From an uncultured Lachnospiraceae bacterium (GTDB lineage: Bacteria; Bacillota; Clostridia; Lachnospirales; Lachnospiraceae), in NCBI GenBank assembly GCA_910586605.1, contig CAJUJR010000001.1, positions 1 through 64,000 of the forward strand: a stretch of 64,000 nt of DNA, written 5' to 3'. The notes below the pieces were generated by a model. It worked only from the letters and a program-made list of their open reading frames with translations, was not told the origin of the DNA and searched no databases. Below are positions 50,697-59,265 of this stretch, one piece after another. A program made the translations under genes and the position numbers. How positions within the stretch are numbered: the first letter of the stretch is position 1; each line of letters starts with the position of its first letter.

Positions 50697-51560
50697 ATGT
50701 TAGTATCAGCAAAGGAAATGCTTATCAAAGCAAAAGCAGGGAAATATGCAGTAGGCCAGTTTAATATCAACAATCTGGAGTGGACAAAGTCTATCCTGCA
50801 GACAGCACAGGAATTACAGTCCCCTGTCATTTTAGGTGTGTCAGAGGGCGCAGGCAAGTATATGTGCGGTTATAAAACAATTGTTGGCATGGTAAATGGG
50901 ATGCTTGAGGAGTTGGGTATTACAGTTCCTGTAGCGCTTCATCTGGATCACGGTTCTTTTGAAGGGGCAAAAGCATGTATTAATGCAGGTTTCTCTTCTA
51001 TTATGTTTGATGGTTCCCATTATCCGATTGAAGAAAATATTGCAAAGACAACAGAACTTGTCAATGCCTGCAATATTCTTGGCCTTTCCCTGGAAGCAGA
51101 GGTTGGCTCAATTGGCGGTGAAGAAGATGGCGTTGTCGGTGCAGGCGAGTGTGCTGACCCGGACGAATGCAAAGCAGTTGCAGACCTTGGCGTAACAATG
51201 TTAGCAGCAGGTATTGGCAATATTCATGGAAAATATCCTGAAAACTGGGCAGGGCTTAGCTTTGAGACTTTGGAAGCAATCCAGGAGAAGACGGGGGACA
51301 TGCCTCTTGTCCTTCATGGGGGGACTGGGATTCCTGCTGAAATGATTAAGAAAGCAATTTCCCTTGGCGTTGCAAAGATTAATGTAAATACAGAGTGCCA
51401 GTTATCTTTCCAGGAAGCTACACGTAAGTATATTGAAGATGGAAAGGATTTGGAGGGCAAGGGATTTGACCCACGTAAGTTACTGGCTCCTGGCGCAGAA
51501 GCAATTAAGGCTACCGTAAAGGAAAAAATGGAGCTGTTTGGTTCCGTAGGAAAAGCCTGA
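50697..51560 (+). CDS. fba: Class II fructose-1,6-bisphosphate aldolase
   Basis: A 287-residue zinc aldolase. Landmarks: AVGQFNINNLEW, the zinc/active site ALHLDHG (near residue 81-85), MFDGSHYP, AEVGSIGGEEDG, the HGKYP and LHGGTGIP zinc/substrate loops, and INVNTECQ. It splits fructose 1,6-bisphosphate in glycolysis. ATG 50697 follows TGGAGGT; the preceding five codons are not family-like. It appears to be monocistronic apart from a possible tiny ORF downstream. Confidence 0.96.
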   Translation: MLVSAKEMLIKAKAGKYAVGQFNINNLEWTKSILQTAQELQSPVILGVSEGAGKYMCGYKTIVGMVNGMLEELGITVPVALHLDHGSFEGAKACINAGFSSIMFDGSHYPIEENIAKTTELVNACNILGLSLEAEVGSIGGEEDGVVGAGECADPDECKAVADLGVTMLAAGIGNIHGKYPENWAGLSFETLEAIQEKTGDMPLVLHGGTGIPAEMIKKAISLGVAKINVNTECQLSFQEATRKYIEDGKDLEGKGFDPRKLLAPGAEAIKATVKEKMELFGSVGKA

Positions 51561-51604
51561 GGGCTGCAGCCAATAAATCAAGGGCATGCAAGGAGGTTTT
51601 TGGC

Positions 51605-51724
51605 ATGCTCTGTGATACCACTATATTACGGGGAATTTCCTGTAAAGTAAAATACAGGGAAGCTTATGTTGCAGATAAAGAGTTTAGGCAGCTTTGCAGC
51701 ACCGTCTGCAAAGTTGTCTTTTAG
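51605..51724 (+). CDS. Candidate 39-residue Cys-containing small protein
   Basis: ATG at 51605 is preceded by a perfect AAGGAGG with 8 bases of spacing, the best ribosome site geometry possible, and the frame runs 39 codons to TAG at 51724. The product starts MLCDTTILRGISCK and has four cysteines (3, 13, 31, 35), the last two as CSTVC. It lies between fba and the DUF1700 gene. Within it are two short inverted repeats (CTTTGCAG at 51692 with CTGCAAAG at 51706), so a structured leader is the main alternative. I recognise no family. Confidence 0.35.
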   Translation: MLCDTTILRGISCKVKYREAYVADKEFRQLCSTVCKVVF

Positions 51725-51765
51725 TCTATAGGAAATTGTCCGTAGGGCATGGTGAGGAGGAGCAT

Positions 51766-52236
51766 ATGGACAGAGGCGAGTTTCTTTCTGTATTGCGGGA
51801 AAGCCTGGAAGGTTTTATCCCGATGGATGAAGTGGAAGAGAATATTACGTATTATCGGAATTACTTTGAAGAAGCCGGCCAATCAGATAAAGAGGTAATC
51901 AGGGAATTAGGCGACCCGCGTTTAATTGCCCGTACTATTATTGATGCTTATAAGGCGTCAAAAGGGCCGATGGCGGATTATTATACAGAGCAGGCGAGAA
52001 GTGAATATAGCAGGGAACATTCAGGGCAGCCGGATGATGCGGAAGGGACGTATTATCAGTTTGGGAGGGAAATAAAGTGGTATGAAAGAATCTTTTTCTG
52101 GGCAGTTGTTTTATTAATCCTGGGGGTTTTCCTGGTCTTTGTATTTACGCTTGTTGGGGTATTCGTCGGTTATGTTTTGCCGGTGATTTTACTGGTTGTT
52201 TTGATAAAGATATTAATTGGGCATTTTAAGAAATGA
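51766..52236 (+). CDS. DUF1700 (HAAS-type) small membrane protein
   Basis: A 156-residue protein. The N-terminal part (MDRGEFLSVLRESL, then EENITYYRNYFEEA and EVIRELGDPRLIARTII) matches the DUF1700 helical domain; residues 108-153 form two TM helices ending in a basic tail. Such proteins are often paired with PadR regulators or act at the membrane; here no PadR gene is adjacent. GAGGAGG precedes ATG 51766. It stops 7 bases before the tgt start. Confidence 0.78.
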   Translation: MDRGEFLSVLRESLEGFIPMDEVEENITYYRNYFEEAGQSDKEVIRELGDPRLIARTIIDAYKASKGPMADYYTEQARSEYSREHSGQPDDAEGTYYQFGREIKWYERIFFWAVVLLILGVFLVFVFTLVGVFVGYVLPVILLVVLIKILIGHFKK

Positions 52237-52243
52237 GGAAATC

Positions 52244-53377
52244 ATGTATCAGGTTTTGTGTAAAGACGGAAGGGCAAAAAGAGGAGAACTAAAGACTATT
52301 CATGGGACAATCCAGACGCCGGTTTTTATGAATGTAGGGACAGTTGGCGCGATGAAGGGGGCTGTGTCTACACAGGACCTTCAGTCAATGAAGACACAGG
52401 TAGTTTTGTGCAATACCTATCATCTGCATGTGCGGCCTGGGGATAACATTGTAAACAAACTTGGGGGAATCCGCAAGTTTATGGTTTGGGACAAGCCTGT
52501 CCTAACAGATTCTGGGGGATTTCAGGTATTTTCCCTGGCAGGTTTGCGCAAAATTAAAGAGGAGGGAGTTTATTTTAATTCCCATATTGATGGCAAAAAG
52601 ATATTTATGGGGCCGGAAGAGAGTATGCAGATTCAGTCAAACCTTGGATCTACTATAGCGATGGCTTTTGATGAATGCCCGCCATATCCGGCTACTAGGA
52701 AATATATGCAAGATTCTGTTGACCGGACAACGAGATGGCTTGGCCGATGCAAGGAAGAGATGGCGAGGCTGAACGGTTCTGGGAATGCCTTGAACCCACA
52801 GCAGCTGCTTTTTGGGATTAACCAAGGTGGCACTTTCGATGATATCAGGATAGAACATGCAAAACAGATTACAGAGCTGGAGCTGGATGGTTATGCACTT
52901 GGCGGGCTTGCCGTGGGCGAAACCCATGATTTGATGTACCATATTATAGAAGAAACTGTGCCTTATCTTCCAGAAAATAAACCAGTTTACCTGATGGGTG
53001 TGGGGACGCCGGAGAATATACTGGAGGCAGTCGAGCGTGGCGTAGACTTTTTTGACTGTGTTTACCCTGCACGGAATGGGCGCCATGGACATGCCTATAC
53101 AAACTATGGTAAAATGAATCTTTTCAATGCCCGTTATGAGACAGACGACAAGCCAATAGATGAAACCTGTGGTTGTCCGGTCTGTAGGACATACAGCAGA
53201 GCATATATCCGTCATCTGCTGAAAGCAAAGGAAACACTTGGGCTTCGCCTGATGGTAACGCATAATCTGTATTTTTATAATACATTGCTGGAAGAAATCA
53301 GGGAAGCCATTGAAAAAGGGTGTTATAAAGAATATAAAAGAAAGAAAACAGAGATGTTTAAGGAGGAAACAAAATGA
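52244..53377 (+). CDS. tgt: Queuine tRNA-ribosyltransferase
   Basis: A 377-residue Tgt with the catalytic and binding landmarks: TPVFMNVGTVGAMKG, LTDSGGFQVFSL, DECPPYPA, GGLAVGE, DCVYPARNGRHG and the zinc site ETCGCPVCRTYSRAYIRHL. It exchanges G34 for the queuosine precursor in tRNAs with GUN anticodons. The start ATG 52244 follows GAGGAAATC. Its stop overlaps the yajC start (ATGA), the conserved tgt-yajC-sec arrangement. Confidence 0.96.
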   Translation: MYQVLCKDGRAKRGELKTIHGTIQTPVFMNVGTVGAMKGAVSTQDLQSMKTQVVLCNTYHLHVRPGDNIVNKLGGIRKFMVWDKPVLTDSGGFQVFSLAGLRKIKEEGVYFNSHIDGKKIFMGPEESMQIQSNLGSTIAMAFDECPPYPATRKYMQDSVDRTTRWLGRCKEEMARLNGSGNALNPQQLLFGINQGGTFDDIRIEHAKQITELELDGYALGGLAVGETHDLMYHIIEETVPYLPENKPVYLMGVGTPENILEAVERGVDFFDCVYPARNGRHGHAYTNYGKMNLFNARYETDDKPIDETCGCPVCRTYSRAYIRHLLKAKETLGLRLMVTHNLYFYNTLLEEIREAIEKGCYKEYKRKKTEMFKEETK

Positions 53378-53697
53378 GTTTAATATCAGTTTTAGGGAGC
53401 GGCGGCGCTGCAGGAGGAACAAGCCTTATAACGATGATTTTGCTTTATGCGGTAATTATCGGGGTTTTTTGGTTTTTTGCAATCCGTCCGCAGAAAAAAC
53501 AGCAAAAAGACCATGATTTACTGATTGCGACACTGGAGGTTGGCGACAGCATCCTTACGACCAGCGGGTTTTATGGCGTGGTAATTGATATTACAGATGA
53601 TGTTGTGGTAGTGGAGTTTGGCAATAATAAAAATTGTAGGATTCCGATGAAAAAAGACAATATCGTTGAGATTGATAAACAAAGCAGTGAAAGTTAA
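53374..53697 (+). CDS. yajC: Preprotein translocase subunit YajC
   Basis: A 107-residue protein with one TM helix (about residues 19-38, LYAVIIGVFWFFAIRPQKKQ) and a cytoplasmic beta domain with GDSILTTSGFYGVVIDI, typical for YajC. It assists SecDF at the translocon. It is translationally coupled to tgt. secDF lies 3 kb downstream after three unrelated genes, so the usual cluster is present but interrupted. Confidence 0.95.
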   Translation: MSLISVLGSGGAAGGTSLITMILLYAVIIGVFWFFAIRPQKKQQKDHDLLIATLEVGDSILTTSGFYGVVIDITDDVVVVEFGNNKNCRIPMKKDNIVEIDKQSSES

Positions 53698-53714
53698 GCT
53701 GTATTGTAATTTAT

Positions 53715-53755
53715 CTAGAGCGTGTTTGGAAATTGTTCTTACAAACATGCCTTAG
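53715..53755. repeat. Dispersed 18-bp motif in a 41-bp hairpin
   Basis: TAGAGCGTGTTTGGAAAT (53716-53733), the exact consensus, with a degenerate inverted copy CAAACATGCCTTAG at 53742-53755. Confidence 0.65.
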
Positions 53756-53855
53756 GGGAATGCCAATCGGGGCAACAGCATTTATTTTTTACGGTTGTCC
53801 ATGAATCATCAAAAAATAAATGCTGTTGCCCTGGAATGCCAATGTATTCCCCTTT
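53756..53855. terminator. Bidirectional terminator with 21-bp perfect stem between yajC and the PHP gene
   Basis: The arms 53770-53790 and 53811-53831 are perfectly complementary (GGGCAACAGCATTTATTTTT and its complement), loop 20 bases. Outer GGGGAATGCC (53756-53765) and GTATTCCCC (about 53843-53851) flanks can extend it. It separates convergent genes. Confidence 0.75.
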
Positions 53856-54699
53856 ACAATATGCTGTGCAAGGTTTCTAGGTAAGTATAGGGGACGGATA
53901 AAGAGCCGCGCCCTGTCCCAAGGCTGATTGCAGGCTTATTACTGCCATGAAAGTCAGAGCCGCCGCTTGGCAGAAGGTTGTATTCCCTGGCAAGGGTGGA
54001 TACAAAGGCTTCTTCTTCCTTTGTATGGTTGGAATATTTTACTTCAATGCCGGCGAGCCCGGCTTCTTTAAATTCTTCAATCATGTTCCGCAGAACGTGT
54101 TCTTCTAATTTGTAATGCATTGGATGTGCAAGAATTGGTATGCCGCCAGCCTGAAGAATCAGGCGGATTGCTTCCTGCCCTGGCATTTTTACCCTTGGGA
54201 CATAATATGGGGTATTGTGGTTTAAATAGAAAGTAAATGCATCTTTTGGGGTTTTAACAATATTATGGGTAACTAAAAATTTTGCAAAATGGGCGCGCGT
54301 AATCACAGTATCTGGGTTGTCCTTTTGCATAGCTTCTAAGGTAATTGGTATGCCAGCATCTTGAAGGCGTTTTACCATTTCAGCGTTTCGGTTTGTACGT
54401 CTTTCTATAAAAAGGGATGTTTTTTCAATTAGTTCTTTATTTTGGTAATCAATGAACAGGCCTACAATGTGGATGTCATTCCCATTGTGTTCGGCAGACA
54501 GTTCAGTACCAGGGATAACCTGTAAGGGTGCATTTTGCCCTTTTGCTGCAGACAGCGCTTCTTTTACGCCAGAAACAGTATCATGGTCTGTCAGCGCGAT
54601 TGCAGAAAGGCCTTTTTGGGCAGCAAGGGCGACAAGTTCACTGGGTGAAAGCGTCCCGTCTGAAAAATTGGAGTGGACATGTAAATCAACGGTTTTCAT
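53854..54699 (-). CDS. PHP domain phosphoesterase (RNase AM/TrpH-like)
   Basis: A 281-residue PHP-family metal phosphoesterase. Motifs: DLHVHSNFSDGTLSP (HxH), ALTDHDTVSG (TDHD), PGTELSAEHNG, LAHPMHY and SGGSDFHG. Family members act on 3',5'-bisphosphates or on short RNA ends (YciV/TrpH). AAAGGAG is 9 bases before the ATG. It is convergent to yajC and divergent from the TIGR04086 gene, and shows no operon partner. Confidence 0.92.
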   Translation of the reverse strand: MKTVDLHVHSNFSDGTLSPSELVALAAQKGLSAIALTDHDTVSGVKEALSAAKGQNAPLQVIPGTELSAEHNGNDIHIVGLFIDYQNKELIEKTSLFIERRTNRNAEMVKRLQDAGIPITLEAMQKDNPDTVITRAHFAKFLVTHNIVKTPKDAFTFYLNHNTPYYVPRVKMPGQEAIRLILQAGGIPILAHPMHYKLEEHVLRNMIEEFKEAGLAGIEVKYSNHTKEEEAFVSTLAREYNLLPSGGSDFHGSNKPAISLGTGRGSLSVPYTYLETLHSIL

Positions 54700-54937
54700 A
54701 ATAAATTACTCCTTTGTGCGGTAATTGCTGGTTTAATGTGAATAGCAAAATTATAACACAGCAGGGCGCATTTGGATATTGAAATAAATTTGTAAAATAT
54801 TTGAAACTTTTATAAAAGATAGAGCGTCTAATATATAAAGAAGTAAAAAGAAAGGATAAGGGCAGAATGAGGAATATTGTCATAAATGAAGGAGGTGAAG
54901 TATAGATATATAGTAAGAATGATATTGGGAGAACAGC

Positions 54938-55312
54938 ATGAAAAAGAAAATCAGGAATTTTTTTATAATTTTAGGGATTATGTTTTTATTTTCCATGCTT
55001 TTATTGGGGCTGTTATCTGTTCTTCTCTGGAAAATGGATGGAGCAGGCAATGTTTTATCTGTTGGGGTTGTTGTGATTTACATACTGACAAATCTATTAG
55101 GAGGCATTTTGGTTGGAAAGGCGATGGGGCAGCAGAAATTTTTCTGGGGCGTAGTAATTGGCGCATGCTACTATTCTGTTTTGCTGGTGGCGGGGATTTT
55201 CCTGGCTGATACTAAAATACCGGGTAATATGCAGTTGATTAGCGGCGGCATGATTTGCCTGATTTCTGGTATGCTTGGAGGAATGATTGCACCGGGGACG
55301 AAAAATGTATAA
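54938..55312 (+). CDS. TIGR04086-type small membrane protein
   Basis: A 124-residue protein with four TM helices, starting with a basic KKKIRNF and ending in MLGGMIAPG. Size, helix pattern and position near yajC and secDF match the TIGR04086 family of Clostridia. In many relatives a six-Cys SCIFF peptide gene and its radical SAM maturase follow; neither is here. GGGAGAAC precedes the ATG. The upstream gap 54700-54937 has several purine-rich ribosome-like sites and no convincing ORF. Function unknown. Confidence 0.78.
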   Translation: MKKKIRNFFIILGIMFLFSMLLLGLLSVLLWKMDGAGNVLSVGVVVIYILTNLLGGILVGKAMGQQKFFWGVVIGACYYSVLLVAGIFLADTKIPGNMQLISGGMICLISGMLGGMIAPGTKNV

Positions 55313-55382
55313 AAAACGTTAAATATGGATATTCTGTTTCTGAAATATGTTATAATGTAACAAAGATTTAACAAAAAAGAAA

Positions 55383-55410
55383 TTGAAAAATACGTTCTTT
55401 GTGTTATGAT
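55383..55410 (+). promoter_or_regulatory. Promoter of the polysaccharide deacetylase gene
   Basis: TTGAAA (55383-55388), 16-nt spacer, TATGAT (55405-55410). The dispersed repeat at 55424-55461 lies immediately downstream, within the leader. Confidence 0.5.
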
Positions 55411-55423
55411 AATTCATACATGC

Positions 55424-55461
55424 CAGAGCGTGATGAAAGATAGATTTCCAAATACGCTCTA
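55424..55461. repeat. Dispersed 18-bp motif, minus orientation, as a short inverted repeat
   Basis: The minus strand of 55444-55461 reads TAGAGCGTATTTGGAAAT, one mismatch from consensus; AGAGCGT at 55425-55431 forms the other arm. Confidence 0.65.
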
Positions 55462-55515
55462 GGGGCAGACAAAAGAAAAACTAAGGAAAATGATAAATGA
55501 GGAGGCTGGAAGAAG

Positions 55516-56484
55516 TTGAGGGACAATGGGAAGAATAGGCCAGAAGGAGAATTTAAGGGAGTTGGATTGGCAGGAGATACATTGAAAGATCGTTCAAGGG
55601 GATCTCTGGAACGCAGGAAAAGGCAGCTTAGGGGGAAGCTGATTATGATTAATTCAGCGCTTGCCCTTGTGATTATCATGGTAGTACTTGTGTGCAGGGT
55701 AGTTGCATTAAACCGTGGGGAAGGGGATGCTGTAGAAGTTTCTGACAGGCTAAAAAATCAGGCAGAGGCGGAGTCAGGGAAAAAAGGCAGCCCGAAAAAG
55801 GCTAAGGCAACGCCAAAGCCAACACCTGTTGCAACAGAAGCTCCGAATGGTTCAGACCGCTGGCTCCGGAAAGATTTAGACAGCAGCAAGCCGATGGTTG
55901 CACTGACATTTGACGACGGGCCATACGCCCCGGTTACAGAACGGATTCTTGCTGTGTTAAAAAAGCATGGTTCTAGCGCAACATTTTTTTGTGTGGGAAA
56001 CCGTGTCCCTAACTATACTAGCGTTGTAAAACAGGCATATGAGCAGGGATGCCAGCTTGCCAGCCATACTTTTGAGCATGCAATCCTGACAAAGCTGAAA
56101 AAGAGCAAGATTACCTGGCAGATTGATAAGGTAAATGAGGTAATGCAGGATATTGCAGGCTGCGAGACTACAGCGCTCCGGCCGCCTGGGGGGCTTATTA
56201 GCGATAAGGTGAAAAAGGCTGTGGGAGTCCCGATGGTTTGCTGGAATGTGGATTCTGAAGATTGGAAAAGCAGGAATAAGAAAAAAATCCTAGAGCGGTG
56301 CGCATCTATTGAGGATGGAGATATTGTGCTGATGCATGATTTGTACCCGACAACGGCTGATGCAATTGAGAAGCTGGTGCCGCGCCTGGTAAAAAAAGGC
56401 TTTCAGCTTGTAACAGTGGATGAACTTTTTTATTATAAAGGGATTAAAGTAAAGCCAGGAGAGGTATATTTCAGCGGAAAATAG
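55516..56484 (+). CDS. Membrane-anchored polysaccharide deacetylase (NodB domain)
   Basis: A 322-residue type II membrane protein: basic cytoplasmic N-terminus, one TM helix (about residues 42-62), a Lys/Pro linker, and a NodB deacetylase domain from about residue 130. Motifs present: TFDDGPYAP (catalytic Asp pair), SHTFEHA (metal His), RPPGG, DSEDW and LMHDLYP. It likely deacetylates peptidoglycan or another N-acetylated cell-surface glycan. Translation starts at TTG 55516 behind GAGGAGG. It sits where many Clostridia carry the SCIFF genes. Confidence 0.92.
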   Translation: MRDNGKNRPEGEFKGVGLAGDTLKDRSRGSLERRKRQLRGKLIMINSALALVIIMVVLVCRVVALNRGEGDAVEVSDRLKNQAEAESGKKGSPKKAKATPKPTPVATEAPNGSDRWLRKDLDSSKPMVALTFDDGPYAPVTERILAVLKKHGSSATFFCVGNRVPNYTSVVKQAYEQGCQLASHTFEHAILTKLKKSKITWQIDKVNEVMQDIAGCETTALRPPGGLISDKVKKAVGVPMVCWNVDSEDWKSRNKKKILERCASIEDGDIVLMHDLYPTTADAIEKLVPRLVKKGFQLVTVDELFYYKGIKVKPGEVYFSGK

Positions 56485-56497
56485 GTTTTTAGATATC

Positions 56498-56571
56498 TTG
56501 TAACATAAGTGGTACGCTATTAAAAAAACAAAAGTTTTTTGCTAAGGGAATGCATATGCATTCCCCTTTTT
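56498..56571. repeat. Composite intergenic repeat, copy 2, ending in a terminator
   Basis: TTGTAACATAAGTGGT (56498-56513), an AAAAAAC/GTTTTTT hairpin, TTTTTTGCTAAGGGAATGC, and its GCATTCCCC arm (56558-56566) plus T tract. The order and sequence match the copy at 46512-46595. It terminates the deacetylase gene. Confidence 0.7.
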
Positions 56572-56596
56572 GCTAGTACGGCGCGCTTTTTTATTG

Positions 56597-56626
56597 TTGC
56601 CAAACTATATATTATTGTGCTATAAT
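56597..56626 (+). promoter_or_regulatory. Promoter of secDF
   Basis: TTGCCA (56597-56602), 18-nt spacer, TATAAT (56621-56626), about 75 bases before the start. Confidence 0.55.
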
Positions 56627-56703
56627 GAACGCTAGTGTTGTTTTTCGACAGGAAAAATGGTACAAAATATGAAATGATAGTTTAATAAAAGGAGAAATGT
56701 AAC

Positions 56704-58920
56704 ATGAAGGACAAGAAGAAAGGGCTACTGCAGATTATTGCTGTGCTTGCAGTAATTGGGCTCTGTACTTTTACGACTTTGGTAGGGTTTACAAAAAGCC
56801 ATAAAGGGAGCGCCCAGAACATTAAACTTGGCTTGGATTTGGCTGGTGGTGTCAGCATCACATACCAGGCAGTTGGTGACAACCCATCAACAAAAGATAT
56901 GGAAGATACCCGTAATATGATGCAGCAGCGTGCAGAAGTTTACAGTACAGAGTCTTCCGTAGTGCTTGGGGAGGGCGGACGTATTACAATTGATATCCCA
57001 GGTGTTGCCAATGCAGAAGAAGTACTGGCATCCCTTGGAAAAGAGGGTTCGCTTGATTTTGTTGCACAGGATGATATGACTTTTGCTGATGAAAATAAGA
57101 CCCAGCCTGTTTATTCAAAGACAGTCTGTACTGGTAAGGACATTAAAAGTGCGGAAGCGAATACGCGCCAGCATGAGGTGACGAAAAATAAAGAGTATGT
57201 TGTAGAACTGAAGTTTAAGGCTTCCGGGGCAAAAAAGTTTGCAAAGGCGACAAAAGAAGCTGCCCCTTCCAAAAAAATTATTTATATTGTGTATGATGGG
57301 CAGATTTTGTCTTATCCAACGGTAGAAAATGAGATTTCAAATGGGGAAGCAGTAATTTCAGGTGGTTTTAAGACATATGAAGAGGCAGACCACCTTGCTT
57401 CCATGATCCGTATTGGTGCGCTTCCGATTGAATTAAAAGAAATCCAGTCCCAGGTAGTAGGCGCACAGCTTGGCCTTGATGCAATCCAGACAAGTTTGTT
57501 GGCAGGTGCGATTGGTTTTGGGCTGATTGTTATCTTTATGATTATATTCTACCGCCTGCCGGGCGTCGCTGCTTCTATTGCGTTGGTATTTTACCTTGTA
57601 TTAATGATGGTTGTGTTAAATCTTTTGGATGTTACATTAACCCTACCGGGTATTGCGGGTATTATCTTAAATATTGGTATGGCGGTGGATGCAAATGTTA
57701 TTATCTTTACGCGTATCAAAGAAGAGCTTGCCAAAGGGAAAACGGTGCAGTCAAGCATAAAGCTTGGGTTTGACAAGGCGTTGTCGGCTATTGTGGATGG
57801 GAATGTCACAACCTTGATTGCAGCTTTTGTGTTATATATTAAAGGTTCCGGTACTGTCAAAGGTTTTGCTACAACGCTTGCAATTGGTATTGTGCTGTCT
57901 ATGTTTACCGCATTGTTTATTACCAAGATTTTGTTGAATGCAATGTATGCATTAGGTGTGGATGATGTAAAATATTTTGGCGTGGAGAAGCCAAGGAAGA
58001 TGATCCGTTTTGTAGAGAACAGGATGAAGTATTTCATGATTTCTGGCGCGCTGATTGTTGCATGTGTTGTATGTCTGGTAATTAATAAATCGGGTCGTTG
58101 CGATGGGAATATTTTGAATTATGGCCTGGACTTTTCCGGCGGTACTACTTTTGATATAACATTTAATAAAGATACCAAAATTTCTGATGACTTGAAAAAA
58201 GAAGTAGAAAATATCTTTATGACAGAAAGTGGTTCAAATGATGTTGTTATTTCTGAAATTGCAGGTGCAAATGGCCTGTCTGTAAAGACAGTAGAGCTTT
58301 CTGAAGGCCAGCGTAATAATGTAACAAATACACTGGTTACAAAATATGGCGTGGAAGAGAAAAACATCCAGAACCAGAATATCAGTGCGTCCGTTTCTGG
58401 GGAGATGCGGCAAGATGCTGTTGTGGCTGTAGTGATTGCAGCGCTTTGCATGTTATTGTATATCTGGTTCCGTTTTAAAGATATTGTGTTTGCAGGAAGT
58501 GCGATTCTTGCGTTGCTCCATGATGTCTTTGTTGTATTGCTGGTATATGCGGCAGTTAAAATTTCTGTTGGCAATACCTTTATTGCATGTATGCTTACAA
58601 TAGTAGGTTATTCTATTAATGCAACGATTGTTATTTTTGACCGAATCCGTGAGAATATTGGCACAAAAACAAGTGAGGAAGCGCTTACTGCTGTTGTAAA
58701 TGAAAGTATTACACAGACATTGACACGTAGTATTAATACTTCCCTGACTACCTTTATTATGGTTTTGATGATTGCAATCCTAGGCGTGGAATCTGTAAGG
58801 GATTTTGCGATTCCGCTTCTTGCAGGTATTGTCTGCGGCGCATATTCTTCTGTATGTATTACTGGTACATTATGGTTTGCAATCAAGAAAATGTGGCTGA
58901 AGCCAAAAAAGACAGCTTAG
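56704..58920 (+). CDS. secDF: Fused protein-export membrane protein SecDF
   Basis: A 738-residue fusion of SecD and SecF with 12 TM helices. The SecD half has LGLDLAGGVSITY near residue 42 and a periplasmic P1 domain, then PGIAGIILNIGMAVDANVIIFTRIKEEL. The SecF half begins near residue 440 with YGLDFSGGTTFDI, followed by GYSINATIVIFDRIRENI. The conserved Asp/Arg of the proton-driven SecDF are in these motifs. It pulls exported proteins out of the translocon. Full length; AAAGGAG upstream of the ATG. Confidence 0.96.
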   Translation: MKDKKKGLLQIIAVLAVIGLCTFTTLVGFTKSHKGSAQNIKLGLDLAGGVSITYQAVGDNPSTKDMEDTRNMMQQRAEVYSTESSVVLGEGGRITIDIPGVANAEEVLASLGKEGSLDFVAQDDMTFADENKTQPVYSKTVCTGKDIKSAEANTRQHEVTKNKEYVVELKFKASGAKKFAKATKEAAPSKKIIYIVYDGQILSYPTVENEISNGEAVISGGFKTYEEADHLASMIRIGALPIELKEIQSQVVGAQLGLDAIQTSLLAGAIGFGLIVIFMIIFYRLPGVAASIALVFYLVLMMVVLNLLDVTLTLPGIAGIILNIGMAVDANVIIFTRIKEELAKGKTVQSSIKLGFDKALSAIVDGNVTTLIAAFVLYIKGSGTVKGFATTLAIGIVLSMFTALFITKILLNAMYALGVDDVKYFGVEKPRKMIRFVENRMKYFMISGALIVACVVCLVINKSGRCDGNILNYGLDFSGGTTFDITFNKDTKISDDLKKEVENIFMTESGSNDVVISEIAGANGLSVKTVELSEGQRNNVTNTLVTKYGVEEKNIQNQNISASVSGEMRQDAVVAVVIAALCMLLYIWFRFKDIVFAGSAILALLHDVFVVLLVYAAVKISVGNTFIACMLTIVGYSINATIVIFDRIRENIGTKTSEEALTAVVNESITQTLTRSINTSLTTFIMVLMIAILGVESVRDFAIPLLAGIVCGAYSSVCITGTLWFAIKKMWLKPKKTA

Positions 58921-58974
58921 AGTTAGGTTTTGCTAAAGTAAATAAAATCTGTAATTATTATATGTAATTAACCA

Positions 58975-59036
58975 GGGCATCGTTATCTAACGGTGCCCTG
59001 TTGTTGCTGGGCACGGGGTGAACACAGTGCAACAGC
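58975..59036 (+). terminator. Nested hairpins after secDF
   Basis: GGGCATCGTTA (58975-58985) pairs with TAACGGTGCCC (58988-58998); then TGTTGTTGC pairs loosely with GCAACAGCA near 59028-59036. No long T tract. Confidence 0.5.
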
Positions 59037-59145
59037 AACGCCTGTTCCTGTCCCTTTCTGGTAAATAGGTTGTAATTGCCATCCTAATATGGTAGTATTT
59101 AAGAAAGGAGAAAGAAGGGGGCTGTGCAGGGAAGGCAGTGTGAAA

Positions 59146-59252
59146 AATCATTCTAAAGAGACAACAAACGTCTCTAAGAATGATTGCCGTTTCATATATG
59201 AAAAATGCAAAAGCAGTATTTTTCAGTACTATTTGAGCCGCAAAAATGCGGC
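59146..59252 (+). promoter_or_regulatory. Three successive hairpins in the leader of the GGDEF gene
   Basis: AATCATTCTAAAGAGAC (59146-59162) with its near-perfect complement at 59170-59185; GAAAAAT/ATTTTTC near 59199-59223; GCCGC/GCGGC (59237-59241 and 59248-59252) directly before the GGGGGA ribosome site. No GEMM riboswitch core is seen. Confidence 0.45.
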
Positions 59253-59265
59253 ATGGGGGATTACT

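Noticed and set aside
52637..53422. 261-codon minus-strand open frame over tgt
   Set aside because: Antisense to a clear Tgt; composition is His/Cys/Phe-rich as expected for a reverse shadow.
54886..55209. Open frame behind GAAGGAGG overlapping the TIGR04086 gene
   Set aside because: The TIGR04086 frame has the expected four TM helices; the overlapping frame shows mixed composition with no conserved pattern.
55313..55515. SCIFF six-cysteine precursor peptide gene expected after TIGR04086
   Set aside because: No short frame with a cysteine-rich core or ribosome site exists in this interval.
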